A DNA stretch of 64,000 bases from Geodermatophilus saharensis (GCF_900188205.1 NZ_FZOH01000003.1:394539-458538), one strand, 5' to 3'; numbered from the stretch's first letter, positions 41,510-51,133 are shown. Numbers and translations: made by a program. Notes: generated by a model not told the origin, from the sequence alone.

Positions 41510-42343
41510 GTGGGGTGGTTCGAGGCGATCGTCCTGGGGCTGGTGCAGGGCCTGACGGAGTTCCTGCCGATCTCCTCCAGCGCGCACCTGCGGGTGGTCG
41601 GGGAGGCGTCGGGCTGGGGTGACCCGGGCGCGGCGTTCACCGCGATCACGCAGATCGGCACCGAGGCCGCCGTCCTGCTGTACTTCCGCAGGGACATCGC
41701 GCGGATCGTGGTCGCGTGGCTGCGGGCGCTGACCGACCGCTCGCTGCGGTCGGACCCCGACGCCCGGATGGGCTGGCTGATCATCGTCGGCAGCATCCCG
41801 ATCGTGGTCCTCGGGCTGCTGTTCCAGGACGACATCGAGACGACCTTCCGCGACCTGCGGATCGTGGCGATCGCGCTGGTCGCGTTCTCGCTGGTCCTCT
41901 ACTGGGCCGACCGGGTGGGCCGCAAGGACCGCGAGCTGCGCCGGTTGACCGTCCGCGACGGGCTGCTGTTCGGGCTGGCGCAGGCGATGGCGCTGGTGCC
42001 CGGCGTCTCCCGCTCCGGCGGCACCATCACGATGGGCCTGTTCCTCGGCTACACCCGCGCCGCGGCCGCCCGCTACTCGTTCCTGCTGGCCATCCCGGCG
42101 GTGCTCGGGTCGGGCTTCTTCCAGGTCTACGAGACGTTCACCGGCGGCGTCGAGGGCGAGACGATCTCCTGGGGGCCGACCGTGCTGGCCACGGTGATCG
42201 CCTTCGGCGTCGGGCTGTCGGTCATCGCCTGGCTGCTGCGCTACCTCGACCGCGGCACCTTCACCCCGTTCGTCGTCTACCGGGTGGTGCTCGGCCTGGC
42301 GCTGCTGGCGCTGGTCGGCGCCGGGGTGCTCGCGCCGAACTGA
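41510..42343 (+). CDS. uppP: Undecaprenyl-diphosphatase
   Basis: A 277-residue membrane phosphatase that recycles undecaprenyl diphosphate to the monophosphate carrier used for peptidoglycan and other envelope polymers; it also gives bacitracin tolerance. Signature motifs are GLTEFLPISSSAHL near residue 17 and LVPGVSRSGGTITMG near 160. About seven to eight helices are predicted. GTG 41510 (GWFEAIVLGLVQG) is the first sensible start. It heads the conserved actinobacterial block with histidine phosphatase, DUF3090 and SCO1664-type genes. A palindromic repeat follows the stop. Confidence 0.92.
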   Translation: MGWFEAIVLGLVQGLTEFLPISSSAHLRVVGEASGWGDPGAAFTAITQIGTEAAVLLYFRRDIARIVVAWLRALTDRSLRSDPDARMGWLIIVGSIPIVVLGLLFQDDIETTFRDLRIVAIALVAFSLVLYWADRVGRKDRELRRLTVRDGLLFGLAQAMALVPGVSRSGGTITMGLFLGYTRAAAARYSFLLAIPAVLGSGFFQVYETFTGGVEGETISWGPTVLATVIAFGVGLSVIAWLLRYLDRGTFTPFVVYRVVLGLALLALVGAGVLAPN

Positions 42344-42347
42344 CGAG

Positions 42348-42411
42348 GGGCCCTCCTGCCCCCACCGCTCGCACGCTCGCGGCGGGCCCCTGGAGGAGGG
42401 CCGTTCCAGCA
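42348..42411. repeat. Palindromic dispersed repeat, copy 2
   Basis: GGCCCTCCT and AGGAGGGCC arms around the core CCCCCACCGCTCGCA, then GCTCGCGGCGGG, and a GTTCCAGCA tail. It starts 5 bp after the uppP stop, where it could also act as a terminator. The tail is shared with copy 3. Confidence 0.7.
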
Positions 42412-42455
42412 GCTCACCGAACCCGCGGTGGGGGAGGCCGACGGCGCCGGTCCCA

Positions 42456-42461
42456 TACGCT
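42456..42461 (+). promoter_or_regulatory. Leaderless -10 hexamer for the histidine phosphatase gene
   Basis: TACGCT followed by 7 nt and GTG 42469. Confidence 0.55.
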
Positions 42462-42468
42462 CGGCGCC

Positions 42469-43167
42469 GTGACCACCGTCATCCTCCTGCGACACGGCCG
42501 GACGACGGCGAACGCCGGCGGCGTGCTGGCCGGCTGGAGTCCCGGCGTCGAGCTGGACGAGACCGGGCAGGCGCAGGCGGCCGCGGTGGGCGCCCGGCTC
42601 GCGCCCGTGCCGCTGGCCGCGGTGGTGAGCAGCCCGCTCGACCGCTGCCGGCAGACCGCCGGGGCGGTGCTCGACGGCCGCGACCTCGAGCTGCGGACCG
42701 ACGACCGCCTCGGCGAGGCCCGTTACGGCGACTGGACCGGGCGGTCGCTCAAGGAGCTGGTCAAGGAGCCGCTGTGGAAGGTCGTGCAGCAGCACCCCTC
42801 CGCCGCGGTGTTCCCCGGCCCCGAGGGTGAGGGGCTGGCGCAGACCCAGGCCCGCGCGGTGGCCGCCGTCCGCGAGTGGAACGCCCGGCTGGGCCCCGAC
42901 GCGGTGTGGCTGGCCTGCTCCCACGGCGACGTCATCAAGGCCGTCCTGGCCGACGCGCTGGGCCTGCACCTGGACGCCTTCCAGCGGATCGTCGTCGACC
43001 CGGCGTCGATCTCGGTGGTCAGCTACACCCAGACCCGCCCCTTCGTCGTCCGGGTCAACGACACCGGCGGCGACGTCGCCGCGCTCGTCCCGCCGAAGAA
43101 GCGCCCCCGCCGCCGGCGGGGCAGGGACTCCGACGCCGTCGTCGGCGGGGGAGCCGGCGCCACCTGA
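42469..43167 (+). CDS. Histidine phosphatase family protein (MSMEG_4193-type)
   Basis: A 232-residue phosphoglycerate-mutase-fold phosphatase. The phospho-histidine motif LLRHGRTTANAGG is at residues ~6-18; SSPLDRCRQTA, the acid in GEARYGDWTG, and the second catalytic His in ACSHGDVIKAVLAD are all present. A basic tail (KKRPRRRRGR) ends the protein. Orthologues sit next to DUF3090 and SCO1664-type genes in many actinobacteria. The substrate is unknown. Confidence 0.88.
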   Translation: MTTVILLRHGRTTANAGGVLAGWSPGVELDETGQAQAAAVGARLAPVPLAAVVSSPLDRCRQTAGAVLDGRDLELRTDDRLGEARYGDWTGRSLKELVKEPLWKVVQQHPSAAVFPGPEGEGLAQTQARAVAAVREWNARLGPDAVWLACSHGDVIKAVLADALGLHLDAFQRIVVDPASISVVSYTQTRPFVVRVNDTGGDVAALVPPKKRPRRRRGRDSDAVVGGGAGAT

Positions 43168-43210
43168 CGGCGCGGTCCCCGACGTCGCGGCCGGTGTCCG
43201 TACCGCCGCG

Positions 43211-43216
43211 TAACCT
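43211..43216 (+). promoter_or_regulatory. Leaderless -10 hexamer for the DUF3090 gene
   Basis: TAACCT followed by 6 nt and GTG 43223. Confidence 0.55.
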
Positions 43217-43222
43217 GGCAGC

Positions 43223-43774
43223 GTGCCGCGCCAGGTCTTCCGTTTCGAGCGTCCGACCCGGTTCGTCGCCGGCACGGTGGGTCAGCCGGGGGATCGCACC
43301 TTCTACCTGCAGGCCTCCGACGACGACGGCCGCGTGGTCAGCGTCGCGCTGGAGAAGTCGCAGGTGCAGGTGCTCGCCGAGCGCATGGACGAGCTGCTCG
43401 ACGAGATCGCCTCCCGGCCCGGCACCGTCGTCCCCGCGACCGCCGACGTCGACGACCTCGAGCCGCTCACCGCCCCCGTCGACGAGGAGTTCCGCGTCGC
43501 GGCGATGGGGCTGGCCTGGGACGGCGAGGCGCAGGCCGTCGTCGTGGAGGCCGTCGCCGCCACCGACGAGCCGGTCGACGAGGAGGCCATCCTCTCCGAC
43601 GCCGAGGAGGGCCCCGACGCGCTGCGGGTCACCATCACCCCCGGCGCGGCGCGGTCCTTCGTCGCCCGGGCGCGCCGCGTCGTCGCCGCCGGCCGCCCCT
43701 CCTGCCCGCTGTGCTCGCTGCCGCTGGACCCCACCGGGCACGTGTGCCCGCGGCAGAACGGCTACCGCCGCTGA
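43223..43774 (+). CDS. DUF3090 family protein
   Basis: A 183-residue protein of a conserved actinobacterial family of unknown function. It begins PRQVFRFERPTRFVAGTVG and contains GDRTFYLQA, EKSQVQVLAERMDELLD and ITPGAARSFVARARRVV. It ends in a likely zinc knuckle, CPLCSLPLDPTGHVCPR. The start is set by TAACCT 6 nt upstream. It is followed after 16 bp by the SCO1664-type gene, with which it is nearly always paired. Confidence 0.9.
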   Translation: MPRQVFRFERPTRFVAGTVGQPGDRTFYLQASDDDGRVVSVALEKSQVQVLAERMDELLDEIASRPGTVVPATADVDDLEPLTAPVDEEFRVAAMGLAWDGEAQAVVVEAVAATDEPVDEEAILSDAEEGPDALRVTITPGAARSFVARARRVVAAGRPSCPLCSLPLDPTGHVCPRQNGYRR

Positions 43775-43790
43775 GCACGGGGCCGGTGCG

Positions 43791-44540
43791 ATGACCAGCG
43801 GTCGGCCGGCGCAGGAGCTGCGCGCGCCGGGCAGCGACGCGGAGGCGCGCGCCCTGCTGCTCGAGGGGGAGATCGACCTCGAGGGGCGCATGCTCGACGC
43901 CAGCAACGTCACGCTGGTCGGCGCCATCCGCACCGCCGCGCTCGAGGCCGAGTGCGTGTACAAGCCGGTCGCCGGCGAGCGGCCGCTGTGGGACTTCCCC
44001 GACGGCACCCTGGCCGGCCGCGAGGTGTCGGCGGCGCTGGTCAGCGAGGCCACCGGGTGGGGTGTCGTGCCGCCCACCGTGCTGCGCGAGGGCCCCTTCG
44101 GCCCCGGCATGGTGCAGCTGTGGATCGACGGCGACCCCGCCGTCGACCTGGCCGCCTTCGTCCGCTCCGACCACCCCGGGCTGCGCCGCATGGCGGTGTT
44201 CGACGCCGTGGTCAACAACGCCGACCGCAAGGGCGGGCACATCATCCCCACGGCCGAGGGCCACGTGTACGGCGTCGACCACGGCATCTGCTTCTCGCCC
44301 GACCCCAAGCTGCGCACCCTGCTGTGGCGCTGGGCGGGCAAGCCGCTGCCCCTGGCGGCGCTGGAGGTGCTCGAGCGGCTGGCCGAGGACCTGCGCGGTG
44401 ACCTCGGCGAGGCGCTGCACGAACACCTGACCCGCCGCGAGGTTCGCTGCACGCAGCAGCGGGTGGCCGAGCTGCTGCGCAGCAAGCTGCACCCCGAGCC
44501 GTCGGGGCACTGGCCCGCGCTGCCCTGGCCGCCCTTCTGA
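43791..44540 (+). CDS. SCO1664 family protein (PI3/PI4-kinase-like fold)
   Basis: A 249-residue protein of the SCO1664 family. NVTLVGAIRTAALEAECVYKPVAGERPLWDF carries the Lys expected to bind nucleotide (YKPVAGERPLWDF); FDAVVNNADRKGGHIIP and VYGVDHGICF resemble the catalytic (N-N-A-D-R) and metal-binding (V-D-H-G) motifs of phosphatidylinositol-kinase-like folds. Thus an ATP-dependent transfer is likely, but no substrate is known. It is the last gene of the conserved block. Three tandem 61-bp hairpin-forming repeats start 5 bp after the stop. Confidence 0.88.
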   Translation: MTSGRPAQELRAPGSDAEARALLLEGEIDLEGRMLDASNVTLVGAIRTAALEAECVYKPVAGERPLWDFPDGTLAGREVSAALVSEATGWGVVPPTVLREGPFGPGMVQLWIDGDPAVDLAAFVRSDHPGLRRMAVFDAVVNNADRKGGHIIPTAEGHVYGVDHGICFSPDPKLRTLLWRWAGKPLPLAALEVLERLAEDLRGDLGEALHEHLTRREVRCTQQRVAELLRSKLHPEPSGHWPALPWPPF

Positions 44541-44545
44541 GCGAC

Positions 44546-44718
44546 GCGTGTGCGCCCGCGCCGCGTTCGACGCCCCGGAACCCGGCGCCGGCGCACACCC
44601 TCGAGCGCGTGTGCGCCCGCGCCGCGTTCGACGCCCCGGAACCCGGCGCCGGCGCACACCCTCGAGCGCGTGTGCGCCCGCGCCGCGTTCGACGCCCCGG
44701 AACCCGGCGCCGGCGCAC
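44546..44718. repeat. 61-bp tandem repeat, 2.8 copies
   Basis: Perfect copies at 44546-44606 and 44607-44667, and a third truncated at 51 bp (44668-44718). Each unit begins GCGTGTGCGCC and contains GGCGCACA near its end, so each can fold into a hairpin with TGTGCGCC/GGCGCACA arms. It lies between the SCO1664-type gene and the glyoxalase-like gene and reads open in two frames only because it lacks stops. Confidence 0.9.
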
Positions 44719-44740
44719 CCGCTCTGCCAGCCTGACCGGC

Positions 44741-45127
44741 ATGCCGCACCGCAGCCGCCTCGCCGTCCTGCTGCTCGACCTGCCGCCGGAGGTGCACCCC
44801 GCCGGCCTCGACTTCTGGTCGGCGGCCACCGGCAACCCCGTCGAACCCGACATGGCCGACCCCACCTGGAACTCCCTCGGGTTCCTCGGCGGCGCCGTCT
44901 CCCTCGAGGTCCAGCGCACCGGGGAGGGGACGCCGCCGCGCTGGCACGTCGACGTCGAGACCGACGACATCCCCGCCGAGGTCGCGCGGCTGGAGGCCCT
45001 CGGCGCCCGGCGGGAGGCCGACATGGGCTCCTTCTGGCAGATGACCGACCCCGCCGGGCTGGTGTTCTGCGTCGTCGGCGTCCAGACCGGCGAGGCGTTC
45101 GAGCGCCACGCCCGCACGTGGCCCTGA
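44741..45127 (+). CDS. Glyoxalase/bleomycin-resistance-fold (VOC) protein
   Basis: A 128-residue vicinal-oxygen-chelate protein. It has the two beta-alpha-beta-beta-beta modules: LAVLLLDLPPEVHPAGLDFW then WHVDVETDDIPAEVARLEALGARRE ending FWQMTDPAGLVFCVVG. The second-half motif DPAGLVFCV is typical of glyoxalase-like proteins. ATG 44741 is 7 nt after CAGCCT. The frame stays open through the upstream tandem repeat, but that part is repeat-derived. The ligand is unknown. Confidence 0.8.
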   Translation: MPHRSRLAVLLLDLPPEVHPAGLDFWSAATGNPVEPDMADPTWNSLGFLGGAVSLEVQRTGEGTPPRWHVDVETDDIPAEVARLEALGARREADMGSFWQMTDPAGLVFCVVGVQTGEAFERHARTWP

Positions 45128-45133
45128 GCGGGG

Positions 45134-45880
45134 CTACTCCGTCCGCACGGCGCCGATCATCGCGGCCGCCTGCAGGCCGTCGCCGTCGACGGTGAGCACC
45201 TCCAGCGGCAGTCGCCGCCAGCAGGCCAGCAGCAGGTCGCCGGCGTTGCCGCGCAGCGTGGCCACCGGGCGCGGGCGCGACCCGGCGAACAGCGTCCGCT
45301 CCACCCCCGCGTCGATGGCGTGCAGCACCACCGGGTGCGCGCCCGGAGGCGGCCCGTCGGGCAGCGCGCCGGGGACGATGACCTCCAGCCACTCGTCGAG
45401 GCCGTCGAGCCCGAGCCGGGCCGGGATGGGCCGGACGTCGCCGAGGACCTGCTCGACGTCGGCGGTGTGCACCACCGCCTCGTGGCACTGCCGGCGCAGC
45501 ACCCAGGCGACGTCGTGCGGCGGCGCCCACGTCCACACCGGGTCGGCGGGGTCGGCGGCGGCCAGCGCCGTCTCCAGCTCCGCGGCCTGCGCGACCGACC
45601 AGCCGAGCAGCTCGTCGTCGGGGTGGCGCGGCGGCTCTGGGTAGCCCTCCGGGGAGGTGGCCCGGGTGCGCACCACCCAGGCCCAGAAGTGCTGCACCTC
45701 GCCGAGGTGGCGCACCAGGTCGGTGAGCGTCCAGTCCGGGCAGCCGGGGACCGGTGCCCGCCAGCCCGCGGCCAGCACGGCCTCGGCGGCGGCGTCGGCG
45801 AAGCGGGCGTCGGTCCGGCTCAGCGCCGGCAGGTACTCCGAGGTGTCCATCGCATGGGGGTGCATCCGGTCGGTGTGCAT
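45134..45880 (-). CDS. Maleylpyruvate isomerase family mycothiol-dependent enzyme
   Basis: A 248-residue DinB/MDMPI-fold protein. The N-terminal bundle includes WRAPVPGCPDWTLTDLVRHLGEVQHFWAW, with the His of VRHLGE as the usual metal ligand; QCHEAVVHTADVE supplies the HxxxxHxxD-like second site. The C-terminal domain (residues ~165-245) is the sterol-carrier-like extension of this group. Members use mycothiol as cofactor, consistent with mshC in the window. ATG 45880 has GAGGAGGG 6 nt upstream; ATGs at 45865 and 45850 are alternatives. Substrate unknown. Confidence 0.85.
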   Translation of the reverse strand: MHTDRMHPHAMDTSEYLPALSRTDARFADAAAEAVLAAGWRAPVPGCPDWTLTDLVRHLGEVQHFWAWVVRTRATSPEGYPEPPRHPDDELLGWSVAQAAELETALAAADPADPVWTWAPPHDVAWVLRRQCHEAVVHTADVEQVLGDVRPIPARLGLDGLDEWLEVIVPGALPDGPPPGAHPVVLHAIDAGVERTLFAGSRPRPVATLRGNAGDLLLACWRRLPLEVLTVDGDGLQAAAMIGAVRTE

Positions 45881-46028
45881 CGCCGTCCCTCCTCGTGCCC
45901 GCCCGGCGACGCTAACGCCACCGGCGGCCGACCGGGCCACCCGCCGGCGTCGCCGGTGGGGGAGACTCGCGGGTGTGCGCGGGTCCCGGCCCGCGCACTG
46001 CCATGGTCCCCACCCAGGAGTGCTGCTG

Positions 46029-47774
46029 GTGTCCACCGCCCTCTCGCCCGAGGTCCGCACGCGCGCCCTCGCCCGCATGTCCGCCGACGTGCTCGACGTC
46101 CTGGTCATCGGCGGTGGGGTGACCGGCGCCGGCGCCGCCCTCGACGCGGCCAGCCGCGGCCTCACCGTCGGCCTGGTCGAGCAGCGCGACTGGGCCTCGG
46201 GCACCTCCAGCCGCGCGAGCAAGCTCGTCCACGGCGGGCTGCGCTACCTGGAGATGCTCGACTTCGCCCTCGTCCGCGAGGCGCTGCACGAGCGCGGCCT
46301 GCTCGTCGGCCGGCTCGCCCCGCACCTGGTGCACCCGGTGCCGTTCCTCTACCCGCTGCGCCACCGGGTGTGGGAGCGGGCCTACACCGGCGCCGGCATC
46401 GCGCTCTACGACGTCCTCGGCGGGCTGCTCGGCCGCGTCGGCGGGCAGGGCGTGCCGCTGCACCGGCACCTGTCGAAGAAGGCGCTGCGCCGGGTGGCGC
46501 CGTCGCTGCGGGAGGACGCCGCCGTCGGCGCCATCCGCTACTGGGACGCCAAGGTCGACGACGCCCGCCTCGTGCAGGTGCTGGTGCGCACCGCCGTCGG
46601 CCACGGCGCGCTGGCCGCCAGCCGCACCCAGGTGGTCGGCTACCTGGAGGAGGACGGCCGGGTCGCCGGCGTGCGCGCCGTCGACCTGGAGACCGGCCGC
46701 GAGCTGACCATCCGCGCCCGCCACGTCGTCGGCGCCACCGGGGTGTGGACCGACCAGACCCAGGAGCTCTTCCGCGCCCAGGGCCTCACCGTGCGGGCGT
46801 CGAAGGGGGTGCACATCGCCGTCCCGCGCGAGGTCATCGCCGGCGAGGACGGCATCATCCTGCGCACCGAGAAGAGCGTGCTGTTCATCATCCCGTGGCC
46901 CACCCACTGGGTGATCGGCACCACCGACACGCCGTGGGACCTGGCCAAGGACCACCCCGTCGCCTCCGCCGCCGACGTCGACTACCTCCTCGAGCGCGCC
47001 AACGAGGTGCTGGAGCGGCCGCTGTCGCGCGACGACGTCGTCGGGGTCTACACCGGGCTGCGGCCGCTGCTGCAGCCGGTCGGTGAGGAGGGTGCGGCGA
47101 CGACGAAGGTGTCCCGGGAGCACACCGTGGCCACCGTGCGGCCCGGGCTGACCGTCATCGCCGGCGGCAAGTACACGACCTACCGGGTCATGGCCCGCGA
47201 CGTCGTCGACATGGCGCTGGCCGACCGCGCCCCCGGCGAGGACCCCGACGCGCCGGTCCCGGCCTCGCTGACCGAGGAGCTGCCGCTGGCCGGCGCCGAC
47301 GGCTACCGGGTGCGCTGGAACCGCAAGGCCCACCTCGCCCGCGCGCACGGCTGGACCGAGACCCGGGTGGAGCACCTGCTCGACCGCTACGGCAGCCTCG
47401 TCGACGAGCTGCTCGCCCTCGTCGACGCCGACCCCGACCTCGGCCGGCCGCTGGAGGGCGCGCCGGACTACGTGCGCGCCGAGGTCGTCTACGCCGTCAC
47501 CGCCGAGGGCGCGCTGCACCTGGAGGACGTGCTCACCCGCCGCACCCGGCTGTCCTACGAGCAGGCCGACCGCGGGACGGCGTCGGCCCGCCCGGCCGCG
47601 GAGCTGATGGCCCGGCTGCTGGGCTGGGACGACGCGCAGCGCGAGCGCGAGATCGCCACCTACCTGGCGCGGGTCGAGGCCGAGCGGGCCGCCGAGGCGA
47701 TGCCCGACGACACCTCCGCCGAGCGCGCCCGCCTGCAGGCACCCGAGATCCGGCCGTTCGCCGCGTCCGCCTGA
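46029..47774 (+). CDS. glpD: Glycerol-3-phosphate dehydrogenase (FAD-dependent)
   Basis: A 581-residue flavoenzyme that oxidises sn-glycerol-3-phosphate to dihydroxyacetone phosphate and passes electrons to the quinone pool at the membrane. The FAD Rossmann motif VLVIGGGVTGAGAALDAASRG is near residue 25 (IGGGVTGAGAALDA). SSRASKLVHGGLRYLE is the family signature, and TTDTPWDL and GGKYTTYRVMA are conserved. AGGAG lies 8 nt before GTG 46029. It is followed after 30 bp by glpK, forming a glycerol catabolic operon. No glpF is visible here. Confidence 0.94.
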   Translation: MSTALSPEVRTRALARMSADVLDVLVIGGGVTGAGAALDAASRGLTVGLVEQRDWASGTSSRASKLVHGGLRYLEMLDFALVREALHERGLLVGRLAPHLVHPVPFLYPLRHRVWERAYTGAGIALYDVLGGLLGRVGGQGVPLHRHLSKKALRRVAPSLREDAAVGAIRYWDAKVDDARLVQVLVRTAVGHGALAASRTQVVGYLEEDGRVAGVRAVDLETGRELTIRARHVVGATGVWTDQTQELFRAQGLTVRASKGVHIAVPREVIAGEDGIILRTEKSVLFIIPWPTHWVIGTTDTPWDLAKDHPVASAADVDYLLERANEVLERPLSRDDVVGVYTGLRPLLQPVGEEGAATTKVSREHTVATVRPGLTVIAGGKYTTYRVMARDVVDMALADRAPGEDPDAPVPASLTEELPLAGADGYRVRWNRKAHLARAHGWTETRVEHLLDRYGSLVDELLALVDADPDLGRPLEGAPDYVRAEVVYAVTAEGALHLEDVLTRRTRLSYEQADRGTASARPAAELMARLLGWDDAQREREIATYLARVEAERAAEAMPDDTSAERARLQAPEIRPFAASA

Positions 47775-47804
47775 ACCCGTCCCATCCCAGCCAGGAGGTC
47801 AGCG

Positions 47805-49319
<1,515 letters not shown>

Positions 49320-49456
49320 CGCCCGCCCGATCCGTCCTCTGTCGTTCCGTTACGGACCGCCATGGCGCGCCGGGGGAGGGTTGCACCCGGGCACCCGGCC
49401 CCGTTGTCTGCTGGCACCGGGCGCCGGGGAGCGGTGCCGTGAGGGGGGAGAACCGG

Positions 49457-49678
49457 ATGCCGATCTGGACCGTGCAGACCGCCGCGGGCGAGGACGAGCG
49501 GATCGAGGCCGGGCTGCTGGCGACCGAGGGGGGCGCCCTCGTCGCGCTGTCGGACGAGGGCCTGCTGACCCGCGCGTGGGCACCCGGGCAGTGGCGGGCG
49601 GCGCGGCAGGTCGGTGACGGGGATGCCCGCCCGCCGGTCGGGCAGGACGACGTGCTGATCGGGCTGCCCCGCCGCTGA
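49457..49678 (+). CDS. Small hypothetical protein
   Basis: A 73-residue protein, PIWTVQTAAGEDERIEAGLLATEGGALVAL at its start (first part shown: IEAGLLATEGGALVA), ending in a polar tail DDVLIGLPRR. A strong GAGGGGGGAG box precedes ATG 49457. The fold may be a small beta-sheet. No family recognised. Its direction follows glpK, but a 137-bp gap suggests its own promoter. Confidence 0.65.
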   Translation: MPIWTVQTAAGEDERIEAGLLATEGGALVALSDEGLLTRAWAPGQWRAARQVGDGDARPPVGQDDVLIGLPRR

Positions 49679-49717
49679 CGACCGGCGCCGCGCGGTGTGC
49701 ACGCCCGGCTGGCGTGA

Positions 49718-50344
49718 TCAGCCGCGCTGCACGGCGGTGAGGGGCCGGTAGGGCTCCTCGCGGACGGCGTGCGCGGCGACCAGCTTCAGGGCCAGGACCG
49801 GCCCGAACCAGGCCAGCCCGGCGGGTGCCGCGACCAGCGGCGCCGCGACGACCGCGACCGTCACGATCGCCGCGGCCAGCGGCCGGCGCAGGTGGAGGGG
49901 CACGCCGACGACGGCCGCGGTGCCGGCGAGGCAGAGCACGTACCAGGCGGCGGCCCAGCCGAGGGTGGCGTCGGGGAGGAGCGCGGCCAGGACGAACGGG
50001 TGCACGTGCACCGCCGCGAACCCGACGGGGCTGCGGAGGACGCGCTGCGGCAGGGGCAGCCCCGGCGGGACCGGTGAGTGGTAGAAGCGCTTGGCCGACC
50101 CGAGCGCGTTGGCCACCACGCCACCGGCGACGTCCACGGTGAGCGCGGCGACGAGCACCCACTGCCACCACGACCAGGCGACGTCCTGGACCGCGGCCAC
50201 GGCGAGCACCGCCCCGGTGGCCACGACGCTCGCCGTCCCGACCAGCCGGCGCTCGCCGGGCACCGCGCCGGTGCCCAGCAGCCAGTCCGGGGGCCCGTCC
50301 GGGAGCGCCCAGTCGATCCCTCCGTCTCGACAGGTGTTGGCCAT
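49718..50344 (-). CDS. Multi-pass membrane protein under likely TetR control
   Basis: A 208-residue protein with about five to six helices (for example ASVVATGAVLAVAAVQD, WWQWVLVAALTVDVAGGVVA, AAWYVLCLAGTAAVVGVPL, AAIVTVAVVAAPLVAAPAG). The pattern VANALGSAKRFYHSPVPPG lies on a loop. ATG 50344 lies 6 nt after CAAGTT on the minus strand, whose bases overlap the palindrome CTTGGT-N6-ACCAAG. It is divergent from the TetR gene, so repression by that regulator is likely. No transport motif is recognised. Confidence 0.75.
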   Translation of the reverse strand: MANTCRDGGIDWALPDGPPDWLLGTGAVPGERRLVGTASVVATGAVLAVAAVQDVAWSWWQWVLVAALTVDVAGGVVANALGSAKRFYHSPVPPGLPLPQRVLRSPVGFAAVHVHPFVLAALLPDATLGWAAAWYVLCLAGTAAVVGVPLHLRRPLAAAIVTVAVVAAPLVAAPAGLAWFGPVLALKLVAAHAVREEPYRPLTAVQRG

Positions 50345-50352
50345 GCGGCTAA

Positions 50353-50370
50353 CTTGGTCGAGTGACCAAG
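50353..50370. promoter_or_regulatory. Palindromic operator between divergent TetR and membrane protein genes
   Basis: CTTGGT-CGAGTG-ACCAAG, perfect 6-bp arms with a 6-bp centre. It overlaps the putative -10 (CAAGTT) of the minus-strand membrane gene and lies 55 bp before the TetR GTG at 50425. Confidence 0.7.
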
Positions 50371-50412
50371 CCGCTGTCAAGACCGACTCCAGGGACGGCG
50401 GCGTCGCGGCCC

Positions 50413-50418
50413 TACGGT
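50413..50418 (+). promoter_or_regulatory. Leaderless -10 hexamer for the TetR gene
   Basis: TACGGT followed by 6 nt and GTG 50425. Confidence 0.55.
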
Positions 50419-50424
50419 GGGCGG

Positions 50425-51048
50425 GTGCCGGACGAGATCGACGACGGGACCGGGCCGGCCGGATCGGCGCGCGGCGCGCGGCGGCGGGACCAGCTGGTCC
50501 GGGCGGGTCTGGAGCTGCTCGCCGAGCGGGGGTGGTCGGGGCTGACCGCGCGGGCCGTCGCCGAACGCGCCGGCACGCACCAGGGGCTCGTGCACTACCA
50601 CTTCGGCGGGCTCCCCTCGCTGAAGCGGGCGGTCGCCGAGACGGCCGTGCTCGAGGTCTTCGAGCCCGCCGTGGCCGCCCTCACGGCCGAGACCTCCTGG
50701 CCGGCGGGCGTCGCGGCGGTCCTGCGCACCACTGCTCAGCCGGAGGAGCCCCGGGCGGCGCGGATCACCGCCGAGCTCGTCGTCGCCTCGCTGCAGGACC
50801 CCGAGGTCGGGGAGCTGGTGCGCTCCGCGCTCGCCGACGCCCGCGCCCGGCTGGTGCCCTGGCTGTCCGCGACGGGGGAGGCCGAGCCGCAGGGGCTGGC
50901 GACCCTCCTGCTGGCGGCCCTCGACGGGCTGGTGCTCCACCGGCTCCTCGACCCCGCGCTCGCCCTCGACGACGTCGCCGCGGCCGCGGAGGCCCTGGCC
51001 GCAGCGGCCTCACCGTCGCCGTCGGCCGATCCCGGGACCCGGCCCTGA
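50425..51048 (+). CDS. TetR/AcrR family transcriptional regulator
   Basis: A 207-residue regulator. The N-terminal helix-turn-helix reads RRRDQLVRAGLELLAERGWSGLTARAVAERAGTHQGLVHYHFGGLPSLKRA across residues ~18-68 (recognition helix in GTHQGLVHYHFGG). The C-terminal ligand domain is all-helical and ends in a low-complexity tail. GTG 50425 is favoured over GTG 50362, which lies inside the operator. It is divergent from the membrane-protein gene and probably represses it and itself. The inducer is unknown. Confidence 0.88.
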   Translation: MPDEIDDGTGPAGSARGARRRDQLVRAGLELLAERGWSGLTARAVAERAGTHQGLVHYHFGGLPSLKRAVAETAVLEVFEPAVAALTAETSWPAGVAAVLRTTAQPEEPRAARITAELVVASLQDPEVGELVRSALADARARLVPWLSATGEAEPQGLATLLLAALDGLVLHRLLDPALALDDVAAAAEALAAAASPSPSADPGTRP

Positions 51049-51133
51049 CCCGGCGACGAGATGTGGCATCCGACTCGCCGCCGGCTGATCGGTCGAGGCT
51101 CCCGTCCGGAGGGCAGGGGCCGGGTGCCCGCCG

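Noticed and set aside
44546..44718. CRISPR array
   Set aside because: The 61-bp units are directly adjacent and identical, with no variable spacers and no cas genes.
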